From: Parvularculaceae bacterium
GTDB taxonomy: Bacteria > Pseudomonadota > Alphaproteobacteria > Caulobacterales > Parvularculaceae
Reading direction: 5' to 3'
Assembly: GCA_021776435.1 (NCBI GenBank)
Contig: JAJFFW010000055.1
Span: 1-37,799 of the forward strand
DNA length: 37,799 nt
Positions 9,629 to 18,027 of the stretch are shown here, piece after piece. Both the position numbers and the translations under genes were made by a program. The notes beneath the pieces are model-generated. The model made no database searches. It was not told the origin of the DNA and was given only the letters and a program-made list of their open reading frames with translations. Position 1 is the first letter of the stretch. The number at the start of each line of letters is the position of its first letter.

Positions 9629-10747
9629 ATGAAGCCGGAAACAACTGCGATTCATATCCCCAATAAACGTCGTGATGGGGCGGTGGCGCCATCGATCCAC
9701 TTATCGACGACCTTTGACCATGGGCCGGCTAATGAGCGCCCCTTCGGATATGAATATATCCGCGGAGGAAATCCAAATGTTGACGATCTTGAGGAGCGGC
9801 TTACCGCGATTGAGGGCGGCATAGGCGCGGTGGCGTTTTCGTCAGGCATGGCGGCGGTATCAGCCATATTGAACGCTCTTTCCTCAGGATCGCGGGTTTT
9901 AATCCACAAGGATGTCTATTTTGATTTGAGAACGCTTGCGTTGCTAAAACTGCCATATTCGAATTACACTGCTGAATTCCTGGATTTTAATGATGAGGTT
10001 GCATTCGCGGATGCGCTGGATGGCGACGTATCTCTTATATGGTTCGAATCGCCCTCCAACCCTTTGCTGGAGCTTGTTGACATAAAAAGAGTTTGCGGAT
10101 CGGCCGCTTCGGTCGGCGCCAAGACTCTTATTGATGGAACCTTTGCAACGCCCGCACTGCAAAGACCGCTTGAACTCGGCGCGGATTACGTTCTCCACTC
10201 GCTGACAAAATATTTGGGCGGACATAGCGACGTTCAAGGCGGCGCATTGGTCATTCGCGATGATGCGTTGATAGTTGATAAACTTATACAGATCAGAACA
10301 CTGACTGGCGGTGTGTTGGCGCCGTTCAATGCCTGGATGATCTCTCGAGGCATACAAACGCTACATTGCCGGATGGAACGCCATTGCGCCAATGCGCTGA
10401 TCATTGCGAAAATGCTGGAAGGCCGTGATGAGGTGGAGCGTGTTCGATATCCGTTTCTTCCCTCAAGCCCTGATTATGAACTCGCCAGGAAGCAGATGTC
10501 AGGCGGCGGCGGCATGGTTTCGTTTGAAGTCAGGGGCGGGCGCGACGCGGCCATTAAAGTCGCTTCCAAACTGAGCTTGTTTGTGAATGCGACCAGTCTC
10601 GGCGGCGTGGAAAGCCTGATCGAACATCGCGCATCTGTAGAAGGCGAGGGTACAACGACGCCTCAAAACCTTTTGCGAATGTCTATAGGCCTTGAGAATC
10701 CACAAGACCTTGTTGCGGATCTTGTGCAGGCGCTAAGCGCGCTATGA
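9629..10747 (+). CDS. Trans-sulfuration-type PLP enzyme (cystathionine beta/gamma-lyase family)
   Basis: The 372-aa Cys/Met-metabolism PLP enzyme has fold type I. Seen in order are PSIHLSTTFDHG near the N-terminus, YEYIRGGNPNVDDLEERL (usually YSRxxNPT), and FSSGMAAVSAIL. After these come FESPSNPLLELVDI and the PLP lysine Lys194 in HSLTKYLGGHSDVQGG. The C-terminal domain shows GGGGMVSFEV, SLGGVESLIEHRA and LLRMSIGLENPQDL. These enzymes cleave or form cystathionine or related thioethers in the cytoplasm; MetB, MetC and CGL cannot be separated from sequence alone. The frame is open from 9506, but that stretch overlaps a terminator. ATG 9629 begins MKPETTAIH, as is usual in the family, with GAGAG about eight bases upstream; ATG 9614 is the alternative. 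It is monocistronic. Confidence 0.88.
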   Translation: MKPETTAIHIPNKRRDGAVAPSIHLSTTFDHGPANERPFGYEYIRGGNPNVDDLEERLTAIEGGIGAVAFSSGMAAVSAILNALSSGSRVLIHKDVYFDLRTLALLKLPYSNYTAEFLDFNDEVAFADALDGDVSLIWFESPSNPLLELVDIKRVCGSAASVGAKTLIDGTFATPALQRPLELGADYVLHSLTKYLGGHSDVQGGALVIRDDALIVDKLIQIRTLTGGVLAPFNAWMISRGIQTLHCRMERHCANALIIAKMLEGRDEVERVRYPFLPSSPDYELARKQMSGGGGMVSFEVRGGRDAAIKVASKLSLFVNATSLGGVESLIEHRASVEGEGTTTPQNLLRMSIGLENPQDLVADLVQALSAL

Positions 10748-10938
10748 GCAACGGCCGTTTATTCCGACGGGATTCGTTAACTGAACCTCGAATGCTTAAG
10801 CACATGTTTTTCATGGGCGCTGGGCCATGACGCCATAACATTTTCGCGCATGATCACACGTCGCATCGGTCACACGAAAACGCATGGCTCAACTCAATAC
10901 ATAAGTTTTTGTTTTCGGGCGAGGAACGCCACAGCCCC

Positions 10939-11319
10939 TTACTTGCTGCGTTTTGCCAACAACGCGAAGGTCAATACCACGATCGATAACCCAAACGAGA
11001 CATAGCATTGCGGTATACCGTTCACTGAAACCGGACAGATGTCGCCAATAAAAGTGTGTGTCACTGCGCCGACAAAAGCGAGGCCGAAGACCGGCGTCCA
11101 GCCGATGAAAAACAGTCGTGTGAGCCAGGCTTTGGGTAATAAGGCGGAAATAACGATTGCGGCATATCCGACGAAGACAAGCATGCAGGCTGGAATGGGG
11201 CCAAGAGTCGGGCAAGAGTCGCCGGTATGGAGATGATTGAGGCTTAGTTCGCCGCCACCCCATACGCCACCCAAAGCGCTTAGAATAAGCAAGACACGGA
11301 AAAAAATTGAAACATTCAT
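10939..11319 (-). CDS. Four-helix membrane protein with internal duplication and four cysteines
   Basis: The 126-aa integral membrane protein has helices near residues 5-22, 46-62, 67-86 and 106-122. Its two halves repeat each other: GDSCPTLGPIPAC (33-45) before helix 2 matches GDICPVSVNGIPQC (92-105) before helix 4. The basic residues in the 63-69 turn and the KRSK tail put both loops, and so Cys36, Cys45, Cys95 and Cys105, on the periplasmic side. That suggests disulfides, a metal site or thiol redox chemistry. I do not recognise the family; it lacks the CxxC of VKOR or DsbB. It lies 90 nt downstream of the FG-GAP gene on the same strand and converges on the PLP-enzyme gene. The ribosome binding site is weak. 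An overlapping frame (10889-11263) is a shadow with no membrane pattern. Confidence 0.7.
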   Translation of the reverse strand: MNVSIFFRVLLILSALGGVWGGGELSLNHLHTGDSCPTLGPIPACMLVFVGYAAIVISALLPKAWLTRLFFIGWTPVFGLAFVGAVTHTFIGDICPVSVNGIPQCYVSFGLSIVVLTFALLAKRSK

Positions 11320-11409
11320 GGCAAGCTCACAAGATGCAATGATATATTCGTTATACTGAAGGGGTTCACTTTATACTCAGCAAGTGAATAGCGTACACGA
11401 TGTTGCTGC

Positions 11410-13032
11410 TTAATGCGACAGATCAAGTGTTTGACGAATGGCTGGTTTATCGATCTCTACGGTCTCACCATCTTGATAAGCGATCGTAATGGAGGTCACG
11501 CCGCTGGCGTCACCCAGACCGAAAATTAATTCACGTGTCTGATCGGAACCGAGACCCTGACTTGTCATCAATTGTTTTGTCAGTGTTGCGCCCGCGCTGG
11601 TTTTGACGGTGACGATTGCATTCAAAGAACGCGCAATATTTGGGAGTTTGACCTTGATCCAGTTTCGCGCAGCGCCTTCGGAAATATAAGCGATCGAGGG
11701 TTCGTCAAGGTTCGCCCAAAACAGGTCCGGCCAACCGTCGCCGTTGAAGTCGGATATGATAGGTGCGATCCCATAATGTTTGTTTTCTGTACCCGCAACT
11801 TTTTCAACCGGGTGGAATATTTTTTCTTCGGCATGGTACTGAAGAAACTTGCCTGGGTAATGTACGAGAAGGTCATTTACAGGAAAGCGGGCATAATTTT
11901 GAGCCGCTAACAAATCTTCATGCCCGTCCAGATTCATATCGGCGAAGACAACACCCCAGCCAAATCCATATTTGGCGGTATTGGTGTCGCGAGCAATATC
12001 TTGGAAATTCAACCCGCCCTGATTATGGAATAGCATGTATTCAGGGTTGAATTCGGCTTTTTTAGGTAAGTCGCCACGCAAAAGCGCAGGCGGTAAGGTG
12101 TAACCGACATTGGAAAAATATAGATCCATAAACCCGTTATTGTCGTAATCGCCAACCGCGACGCCCATCGGATAACTGTGTACAGACGGGTTATCGATCG
12201 GCTTCATCGGGAAGGAGCCGGTGTTTTCGTACATTTCGACACGGCCGGTGTCTTGAGCAATCACAAGATCGCTATCGAGGTCATTATCGAGATCTGTGAA
12301 TACGGCGGTGAAGGTGTTGTGCTGACGAAAGATGCCCGCTTCTTCGCTGGCGTCACGCCATGTATTATCTCCGTTATTGACAAATAAATAGCTGTATCCG
12401 CCATAGCCGTCGGAGAACACGGTTTCGCCTTGGGCCGCGCTGATCTTTATGTAACCGGAAACATAGATATCCGCCCATCCATCTTTGTTGACGTCGCCAA
12501 GTGCTATCGATAGCGGTGTTGTGTTGTCTTCAAATACGAAGGGTAGTTTTTCGCTGGTGATGCCGGTGGCTGTGTTCCGGTGGAGCCAGACGCCACTCTC
12601 ACGAGCAACGATGAGGTCCGCCAGGCCGTCGCCTTCAAGGTCGAGGGATGCAGCGCCCATGGTGGCGTCGCCGGCGCCTTTTGTGATCGGGTAATCATAG
12701 GATATATTGATGAACCGCTCACCATCGAATTTTAAGAACGCATCCTGCTGTGTATTGCCGCCTCCAAGAAAGACTTCGTCGCGCCCGTCACCATCCATAT
12801 CGATCGCCGCTGCGGCCAGGAAGGGCAGAGAATTTACCAAATCAGCGTTATGATCAAAATCGACCGTCACAGGGCGGAAACGCAAATCCGTATCGCCTTG
12901 CTTGGTCCATTCCTTTTGCCAAAGCCTGAGACTGAGAATTCCACTGCTCGCGACAAATGCGATACTGCCAAGAGCGATCAGCGAGACGCAGCCGATTCCG
13001 ATATAGATGTGTGTTCGATTGATGCGCCTCAT
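11410..13032 (-). CDS. FG-GAP/VCBS repeat protein with C-terminal ASPIC/UnbV domain
   Basis: The 540-aa exported or membrane-anchored propeller protein has an N-terminal hydrophobic segment at residues 8-30. At least seven Ca-binding FG-GAP motifs follow: DMDGDGRDEVFLGG, DLEGDGLADLIVAR, DVNKDGWADIYVSG, DLDNDLDSDLVIAQ, DYDNNGFMDLYFSN, DMNLDGHEDLLAAQ and DFNGDGWPDLFWAN. The C-terminal 85 residues (RNWIKVKLP... to SITIAYQDGETVEID) match the ASPIC/UnbV module of CRTAC1-like proteins. These are surface proteins of mostly unknown function, probably in binding or adhesion. The ribosome binding site AGAAGGA lies 10 nt before the ATG. It is transcribed divergently from the molybdopterin oxidoreductase across a 522-bp spacer. 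Confidence 0.88.
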   Translation of the reverse strand: MRRINRTHIYIGIGCVSLIALGSIAFVASSGILSLRLWQKEWTKQGDTDLRFRPVTVDFDHNADLVNSLPFLAAAAIDMDGDGRDEVFLGGGNTQQDAFLKFDGERFINISYDYPITKGAGDATMGAASLDLEGDGLADLIVARESGVWLHRNTATGITSEKLPFVFEDNTTPLSIALGDVNKDGWADIYVSGYIKISAAQGETVFSDGYGGYSYLFVNNGDNTWRDASEEAGIFRQHNTFTAVFTDLDNDLDSDLVIAQDTGRVEMYENTGSFPMKPIDNPSVHSYPMGVAVGDYDNNGFMDLYFSNVGYTLPPALLRGDLPKKAEFNPEYMLFHNQGGLNFQDIARDTNTAKYGFGWGVVFADMNLDGHEDLLAAQNYARFPVNDLLVHYPGKFLQYHAEEKIFHPVEKVAGTENKHYGIAPIISDFNGDGWPDLFWANLDEPSIAYISEGAARNWIKVKLPNIARSLNAIVTVKTSAGATLTKQLMTSQGLGSDQTRELIFGLGDASGVTSITIAYQDGETVEIDKPAIRQTLDLSH

Positions 13033-13554
13033 TGTGCGTTATTCCTTCTTTTCGCAAAATTAGAGCTTTGTCTAAATTAATTTATAGTCTATTCGTACAC
13101 GAAGCAAAATACTAACTGCGTTCAACTCGTGGCGCATCAGGGCGTGGAGGGCTATAAATATACTGTTGTGAGTACACTAGCAATCTCCGTTATTGACTCA
13201 CATAAGGCGGTATTGCTCGATACAGGGTGGTGAGCTTAATAACTATGTTGTTGGTGAACGAGCGGCGGTGATCACAGGGCATAGTCGGTTGTAACTTATC
13301 GCGCAAACCCGGCATCTAAAAACGTTTGCGCAAAAATTGCGCCGGAAGGCTGGATACAAGAACCGGCCAAGCGGCGCCCCCCGTTGATGAATACTGTGTC
13401 ACAAATTACTGAAAAGCTTGGCGTCGACTTTTCCCGAAAGTACTGAAACATTAGCGTTGTGTAGCTGTTTTCAACAAAATGTGGCCGTATACGTGTCATG
13501 TAAAATCGACGTGATATCGTTAGGCAGCAGGATATTCACAAGGTGGACTCACGG
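13033..13554. other. 522-bp divergent promoter region
   Basis: This spacer separates the FG-GAP gene (minus) from the molybdopterin oxidoreductase (plus), so it should hold both promoters. I see TTGACT at 13193-13198 without a well-spaced -10 box, and a 12-bp palindrome, TTCGT-AC-ACGAA, at 13092-13103. The short frames here (for example 13296-13499 minus) lack ribosome binding sites and recognisable products, so I do not call genes. Confidence 0.4.
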
Positions 13555-15777
13555 ATGGGCGACCATAAGATTACACATCACCGAGTTTGTAATTTTTGCG
13601 AGGCGATGTGTGGTCTGGCGGTGACGTTCGACCCACAGATTGAAAATGATGCAAAAAAGATAATCGTAAAGCCGGACCAAAACGACCCTTTTAGCAAAGG
13701 CAGCATGTGCCCAAAGGCGTCAGTTCTCGGGTCATTGCACTTTGATGAAAGTCGATTGAAGCGCCCCGTAAAGCGCACCGAATCGGGTTGGGCGGAAATC
13801 TCGTGGAACGAAGCATACAATACGGTTGAGGAAAAGCTCAAGAAAATCCGTTCACAATACGGTCCCAACGCCATTGCCAGCTATCTCGGTAATCCCATTG
13901 TTCACAATCTCGGCATGTTGTTGTTCGTCAAACGGCTGACCGACGCCATCGGGTCGAGAAATGTCTACTCCGCAACCACTATGGATCAACTTCCGCACCA
14001 TTTTGCCGCGCATTTTATGTTCGGCCATGAGTTTCGCATACCGGTGCCCGATATCGACCGCACCGATCATATGATCCTTATGGGCGCTAACCCGATCGCC
14101 AGTAATGGCAGTATCATGACATCGGCCGGCGTCACAGAGCGCCTTCGCGATATCCAAACACGCGGAGGGAAATTTGTCGTCATAGATCCAAGAAAAACTG
14201 AGACGGCGAAGATCGCTTCAGAACATCACTTCATCAAGCCGGGTACGGATGTTTATTTTCTATTGGCGTTTTTGCATATTATATTTCGCGATGGCCGTGT
14301 TAAATATGGGTCGGTCGGGGCGCACCTAAAAAACCTTGAAAAGCTTGAACCTTTTTTGAAAGCCTTTACCCCCGAAGGTGTGGCGTCGATTACACAACTC
14401 GATGAGGCAGAGATTGAACGGCTCGCGAGCGAGTTTCTGTCTCATGACCGAGCGGTGATTTATGGCCGAATGGGGCTTTCTACACAGATCCATGGTGGTC
14501 TTTGTAACTGGCTGATCAACGTCATCAATATTGTATCGGGCAATTTCGACGCGCCGGGCGGCATGATGTTTCCATCGCCGGCGATCGAAATGGCGCGATC
14601 GAAAACCCAGCCGGATTCTGTGGGACGGTGGAAGAGCCGGGCGCGCGGGCTTGATGAATTCTATGGTGAGTTGCCAGTTTCAGGGATGGTCGACGAGTTC
14701 CTGACTGAGGGCCCGGAACGGGTTCGGGCCTTCGTGACGATCTGCGGCAATCCAGTCCTGTCAACGCCGAGTGGGTCGCGGCTGGAAACGGCGCTGGAGA
14801 GCATCGACTTTATGGTTTCCATTGATAATTACATCAATGAGACAACGCGCCATGCGGACATTATCTTGCCGACGCCGGCGGGGTTGGAGATTGATCATTA
14901 TGATCTGATTTTCAATACGATCTCCGTGACGAACAATGTGAAATTCTCACAGGCTCTATTTCCGCCCGGAGACGATCGGCCTTATGACTGGCAGGTGCTC
15001 AAGGAACTTATTCGCCGCCTATCTGTGAATGGAGTTGATCTGTTTACGAAATTTGCAACACCGCGACGTGTCATCAATTGGGGATTGATGCTTGGGCCTT
15101 ATGGAAAGCTGAGCCACCCCAAGCGCTGGCTTAACGGGTTGTCACTCGACAAGGTTATCAAATCAGAACACGGGATAGACCTTGGCCCACTACGCGCGCG
15201 CGTACCCGAAGGGCTGATTACAAACGACAGAAAAATCAACATGGCGCCAGATAATTTTCTGGTGCGGCTAAAGACGCTTCATGATGAGGAGTTTCCGGAA
15301 CTTGTCGCCGCCAGCCAAGCGTTAACGGCCGAAAGACAGTCAGCGGATAGTTTCCTTCTTATTGGTCGACGAGGGGTGAACACCAATAATTCATGGATGC
15401 ATCAATACGAAAAGCTGAGCCGGAGCAAATTGGTTCGGTGCACGGTGATGATGAACCCGGAAGACGCTGAGCGCTTATCGATCTCAGATGGGGAAGATGT
15501 GGCGGTGACGTCTCGTATTGGCGAGATCCGGCTGCCCGCTGAAGTGACGGCCGTCATGATGAGGGGCGTTGTTTGCATCCCCCATGGTTTTGGCCATACT
15601 CGGCCGGGAATGAAAATACCTGTTGCGCAAGCCAAGCCCGGAGTTAGCGTCAATGATATCACCGATCATCTTCGTACTGACCCACTAACCAGCAATGCAG
15701 CGTTTTCCGGTCTTCCGGTAACGATTCAGGCGTTGAACGCCGCCCGCGACGATATCAAAAAAAACGGAAACCAATGA
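13555..15777 (+). CDS. Molybdopterin-dependent oxidoreductase with [4Fe-4S] site
   Basis: The 740-aa enzyme is a member of the Mo-bisPGD (DMSO reductase) superfamily. The N-terminal cluster motif is Cys12-x2-Cys15-x3-Cys19-x32-Cys52 (VCNFCEAMCGL ... GSMCPKAS), as in formate dehydrogenase and NapA/NasA-like subunits. Cofactor-binding stretches include SATTMDQLPHHFAAHFMFG, MILMGANPIASNG, FVVIDPRKTETAKIA, INETTRHADIILPTPAG, and a C-terminal dinucleotide-binding domain (INMAPDNFL to HGFGHTRPG). I see no obvious Cys, Sec or Ser Mo ligand in the SATTMDQ segment. There is no Tat signal, so it is probably cytoplasmic. ATG 13555 is preferred over GTG 13543 because AGGTGG at 13541-13546 is well placed for it. 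It overlaps the next gene by ATGA. The substrate is unknown. Confidence 0.9.
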   Translation: MGDHKITHHRVCNFCEAMCGLAVTFDPQIENDAKKIIVKPDQNDPFSKGSMCPKASVLGSLHFDESRLKRPVKRTESGWAEISWNEAYNTVEEKLKKIRSQYGPNAIASYLGNPIVHNLGMLLFVKRLTDAIGSRNVYSATTMDQLPHHFAAHFMFGHEFRIPVPDIDRTDHMILMGANPIASNGSIMTSAGVTERLRDIQTRGGKFVVIDPRKTETAKIASEHHFIKPGTDVYFLLAFLHIIFRDGRVKYGSVGAHLKNLEKLEPFLKAFTPEGVASITQLDEAEIERLASEFLSHDRAVIYGRMGLSTQIHGGLCNWLINVINIVSGNFDAPGGMMFPSPAIEMARSKTQPDSVGRWKSRARGLDEFYGELPVSGMVDEFLTEGPERVRAFVTICGNPVLSTPSGSRLETALESIDFMVSIDNYINETTRHADIILPTPAGLEIDHYDLIFNTISVTNNVKFSQALFPPGDDRPYDWQVLKELIRRLSVNGVDLFTKFATPRRVINWGLMLGPYGKLSHPKRWLNGLSLDKVIKSEHGIDLGPLRARVPEGLITNDRKINMAPDNFLVRLKTLHDEEFPELVAASQALTAERQSADSFLLIGRRGVNTNNSWMHQYEKLSRSKLVRCTVMMNPEDAERLSISDGEDVAVTSRIGEIRLPAEVTAVMMRGVVCIPHGFGHTRPGMKIPVAQAKPGVSVNDITDHLRTDPLTSNAAFSGLPVTIQALNAARDDIKKNGNQ

Positions 15778-16592
15778 CCGCTATATATCATCACCGAAGA
15801 GGAGATTCTGAGTTCATTGCTTTTGAGGCGCCTCAGGGCGTGGCGAGTGTGGGTCATGAAAAAGACGGCCGACAACAAGGTGATGCTGGTTCAACGCTCT
15901 TGGAGGCGAAACTTCCTGGTCGCAATCGCGCCTATATCAACAAGACCGATGACGGGATGAGTTTCGATCAACCCGTCTATGCGATTAACTGGTTCGATAC
16001 TAAAACGCGATGGGTATATGACTTTTATAATGTTTTGGCCGTGCGATCTGTTCGGGCGGTTGGCGGGGCGCCCTTTTTTAAAGGCCGTCTTGAAAAGATA
16101 CTTCATGGCGCCGAAGAACACCGGCGCGACGTATTGCTGGTTGTGCGTTACCCTTCACTGCGTAATTTCAAAACCATGCTTGAGAGTCCCTTTTTTCTCG
16201 TAGTCAGCGTTTTGCGTCTTATGGCCGTTCGCGATTTTACTTTTGGGTTCACCAGACGGCGTGATAAAGGGCCCGACCTCTCGCCAGGAGACTTGAAGGT
16301 TGCGTATGCCGTGCATCACTTTAAGGGGGCTGGAGATTTTGTAGAAAAAATCAGCGCGTTATGTAGAGCTGAAAATGTCGAACCGTTTTACGCGGGCACG
16401 ATCGGCGCCTTTATTACTACGGGGGACATTGTTTCCACCGGAGAGCCAGTGCCCTGCTTGATGGATGCGATTGTGATCTGGAAGTCAGGAAACCAAAACG
16501 ATCTCGAAAAGTTTATTGGTTCGGATTCATATCAATCCTTCCTCAACCAGACTGATTCCTCTTTTATCGGTATTTATGACCGGGTTATATGA
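15774..16592 (+). CDS. DUF1330/dimeric alpha-beta-barrel-like protein
   Basis: The 272-aa protein has no signal peptide or membrane helix. A central stretch (RRDVLLVVRYPSLRNFKTML followed by a hydrophobic segment and AVRDFTFGF, about residues 118-160) resembles the strand-helix-strand of DUF1330 and ABM-type ferredoxin-fold proteins. A second, weaker copy may lie near FYAGTIGAFITTGD to LEKFIGSDSYQSFLNQTDSS. Its ATG overlaps the stop of the molybdopterin oxidoreductase by four bases, so the pair is translationally coupled. That makes it a probable partner, possibly for substrate binding or an accessory enzymatic step. The DUF1330-like reading rests on pattern similarity only. Confidence 0.65.
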   Translation: MTAIYHHRRGDSEFIAFEAPQGVASVGHEKDGRQQGDAGSTLLEAKLPGRNRAYINKTDDGMSFDQPVYAINWFDTKTRWVYDFYNVLAVRSVRAVGGAPFFKGRLEKILHGAEEHRRDVLLVVRYPSLRNFKTMLESPFFLVVSVLRLMAVRDFTFGFTRRRDKGPDLSPGDLKVAYAVHHFKGAGDFVEKISALCRAENVEPFYAGTIGAFITTGDIVSTGEPVPCLMDAIVIWKSGNQNDLEKFIGSDSYQSFLNQTDSSFIGIYDRVI

Positions 16593-16676
16593 AACTTTTC
16601 ATGGCGCATGGCCGCGTGAGGCGGTGATATTTATGTCTCGCAAATCATCTGAATACAGTGTTGAAAGATAAGAAGA

Positions 16677-17579
16677 ATGACCAGCCACCGATCAACCCAT
16701 AATGGATCAAATGTTGTTGTCACCGGCGTATCAAGCGGCATCGGGAGAGAAATCGCACGCTTTCTTGCTGGCAAAGGGTATCGGGTTTTTGGCAGCGTCA
16801 GAAAAGCAGCGGATGCGGACAAACTTGTCCAGGAACTCGATGATTGTTTTCACCCGCTCATATTCGATGTTTGCGATCGCGCCGCTGTTGACGAGGCTGC
16901 AGCTATGGTGCGGTCGGTGATCAAGGACGAACCGTTATTGGCGCTTATCAATAATGCAGGGCTGGCGCTTTTCGGACCGATGGAACATCTGGACGACGAT
17001 GCGTTTGAACACATTATTCAAGTGAATTTGATAGGCACACGAATTGTGACGAACGCTTTTCTTCCATTGTTGAGAGGCGATTATGCCCAATCTGATAGGA
17101 GGCAGTCCACACAAGTGGTGAAGATTGTCAATGTCAGCTCGTTGTCCGGAATTTTTAATACGCCAATGAACGGGGCGTATTGTGTTTCCAAACATGCGAT
17201 GGAAAGTTTGGGTGAAATTTACCGCCGCGAGTTGATGTCTACGAATGTTGATGTTGTCGCCATCAGGTCCGGGCCAATTCAGTCGGAGATCTGGCGCAAA
17301 AACCTTGATGAAGGCGCGCAATATGAAGGCACAATCTATGAGGCGCAGGCGAAAACCTCGCAGAAAATCATGCGTAGTGCTCAACGCGGCGCGCTTCCTG
17401 CCGACGTCATCGCCCGACTTGTTTGGGATATCATTGAAGGTCGAAAAAAACGGATAAGTTATGAGGTCGGGCGGGGCGCCAAGATTTCGCGGCTCTTTTC
17501 ATCTTCTCTTATGCCGCGACGATTAGCTGACCGGCTGATACATAAGACCCTGAACAAACCGGTTTTGCCAAAAAACTAG
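16677..17579 (+). CDS. Classical short-chain dehydrogenase/reductase
   Basis: The 300-aa NAD(P)-dependent SDR shows the cofactor motif VVVTGVSSGIGREIARFL (TGxxxGIG, about residues 13-30), FDVCDR after beta-3 and the structural NNAG in ALINNAGLALFG. It also has the active-site Ser in VNVSSLSGIFN and Tyr-x3-Lys in YCVSKHAMESL. RSGPIQSEIW corresponds to the PG motif region. The extended C-terminus (AKISRLFSSSLMPRRLADRL) resembles that of retinol- or hydroxysteroid-type SDRs, which act on hydrophobic alcohols; this is inference. It lies 84 nt behind the DUF1330-like gene and probably shares its operon. It converges on the small secreted-protein gene with only 15 nt between stops. Confidence 0.88.
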   Translation: MTSHRSTHNGSNVVVTGVSSGIGREIARFLAGKGYRVFGSVRKAADADKLVQELDDCFHPLIFDVCDRAAVDEAAAMVRSVIKDEPLLALINNAGLALFGPMEHLDDDAFEHIIQVNLIGTRIVTNAFLPLLRGDYAQSDRRQSTQVVKIVNVSSLSGIFNTPMNGAYCVSKHAMESLGEIYRRELMSTNVDVVAIRSGPIQSEIWRKNLDEGAQYEGTIYEAQAKTSQKIMRSAQRGALPADVIARLVWDIIEGRKKRISYEVGRGAKISRLFSSSLMPRRLADRLIHKTLNKPVLPKN

Positions 17580-17594
17580 TCACGCAAACTTGCA

Positions 17595-17912
17595 CTATTT
17601 GTTTGACGGCTCGATGGAAGGCGCACAGAACCCAGAAAACCCAGTCACCATACAAAAGAACTCTTGAGAAGACGAAAACTGAAAATCTTTATGATCTTCA
17701 CCAAAGTGGACAGTTATTTTTATAGGACCGTTTCCCGTGCAGAAAAGAGTATTAGGGGATGAAAACGAACACGTGGATTGTCCCCCTGCAATTTCGATTG
17801 AGAATGGGGATCCTTTTTTTTGGATTACACAATCATTTTGAGTTTCGCTTGGGGGCGAACCTGGTGGTTCCGGTTGAACAATCAGAAAACTGTAAAATAA
17901 TAGCATCCACAT
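17595..17912 (-). CDS. Small secreted protein with five cysteines, unknown function
   Basis: The 105-aa protein starts with a short hydrophobic segment, MWMLLFYSFLIV, before a Pro-rich stretch (PEPPGSPPSE), which looks like a minimal signal peptide. Cysteines lie at 28, 48, 58, 87 and 96. The composition is rich in Ser, Phe and Gly, and ITVHFGEDHKDFQF looks like a beta strand pair. I do not recognise a family. The start is well supported: GGGAG lies seven bases before the ATG on the minus strand. It follows the BNR lipoprotein gene on the same strand, with a strong hairpin at 17972-18014 between them. Confidence 0.6.
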   Translation of the reverse strand: MWMLLFYSFLIVQPEPPGSPPSETQNDCVIQKKGSPFSIEIAGGQSTCSFSSPNTLFCTGNGPIKITVHFGEDHKDFQFSSSQEFFCMVTGFSGFCAPSIEPSNK

Positions 17913-17971
17913 TAGCTTTCTCCCAGTCCATTGGTCGAATGATTACATGTCGGGGATCGCCAGCGCCTATT

Positions 17972-18014
17972 CGTTACGGCCCTACGAGGAGGAGTAAATC
18001 GTAGAGCCGTAACG
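17972..18014 (-). other. 16-bp hairpin with CUCCUCC loop between two minus-strand genes
   Basis: CGTTACGGCCCTACGA (17972-17987) and TCGTAGAGCCGTAACG (17999-18014) are inverted repeats with one difference. On minus-strand RNA that difference is a G-U wobble, so the stem is complete, whereas plus-strand RNA has a C-A mismatch. The 11-nt loop reads UUUACUCCUCC on the minus strand. The hairpin starts 13 nt after the BNR gene stop and has no U-tract, so it is not a standard intrinsic terminator. mRNA protection, processing, or an anti-Shine-Dalgarno role are possible. Confidence 0.75.
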
Positions 18015-18027
18015 GGTAGCCAGATCA

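Noticed and set aside
10889-11263. 124-codon minus-strand frame overlapping the four-Cys membrane protein
   Set aside because: It has no hydrophobic pattern, while the other frame gives four clean helices with an internal repeat.
11365-11388. 7-bp inverted repeat TTCACTT / AAGTGAA downstream of the FG-GAP gene
   Set aside because: The stem is short and AT-rich with no T-tract; too weak to call a terminator or operator.
13296-13499. 67-codon minus-strand frame in the divergent spacer
   Set aside because: It has no ribosome binding site, no recognisable domain and low-information composition.
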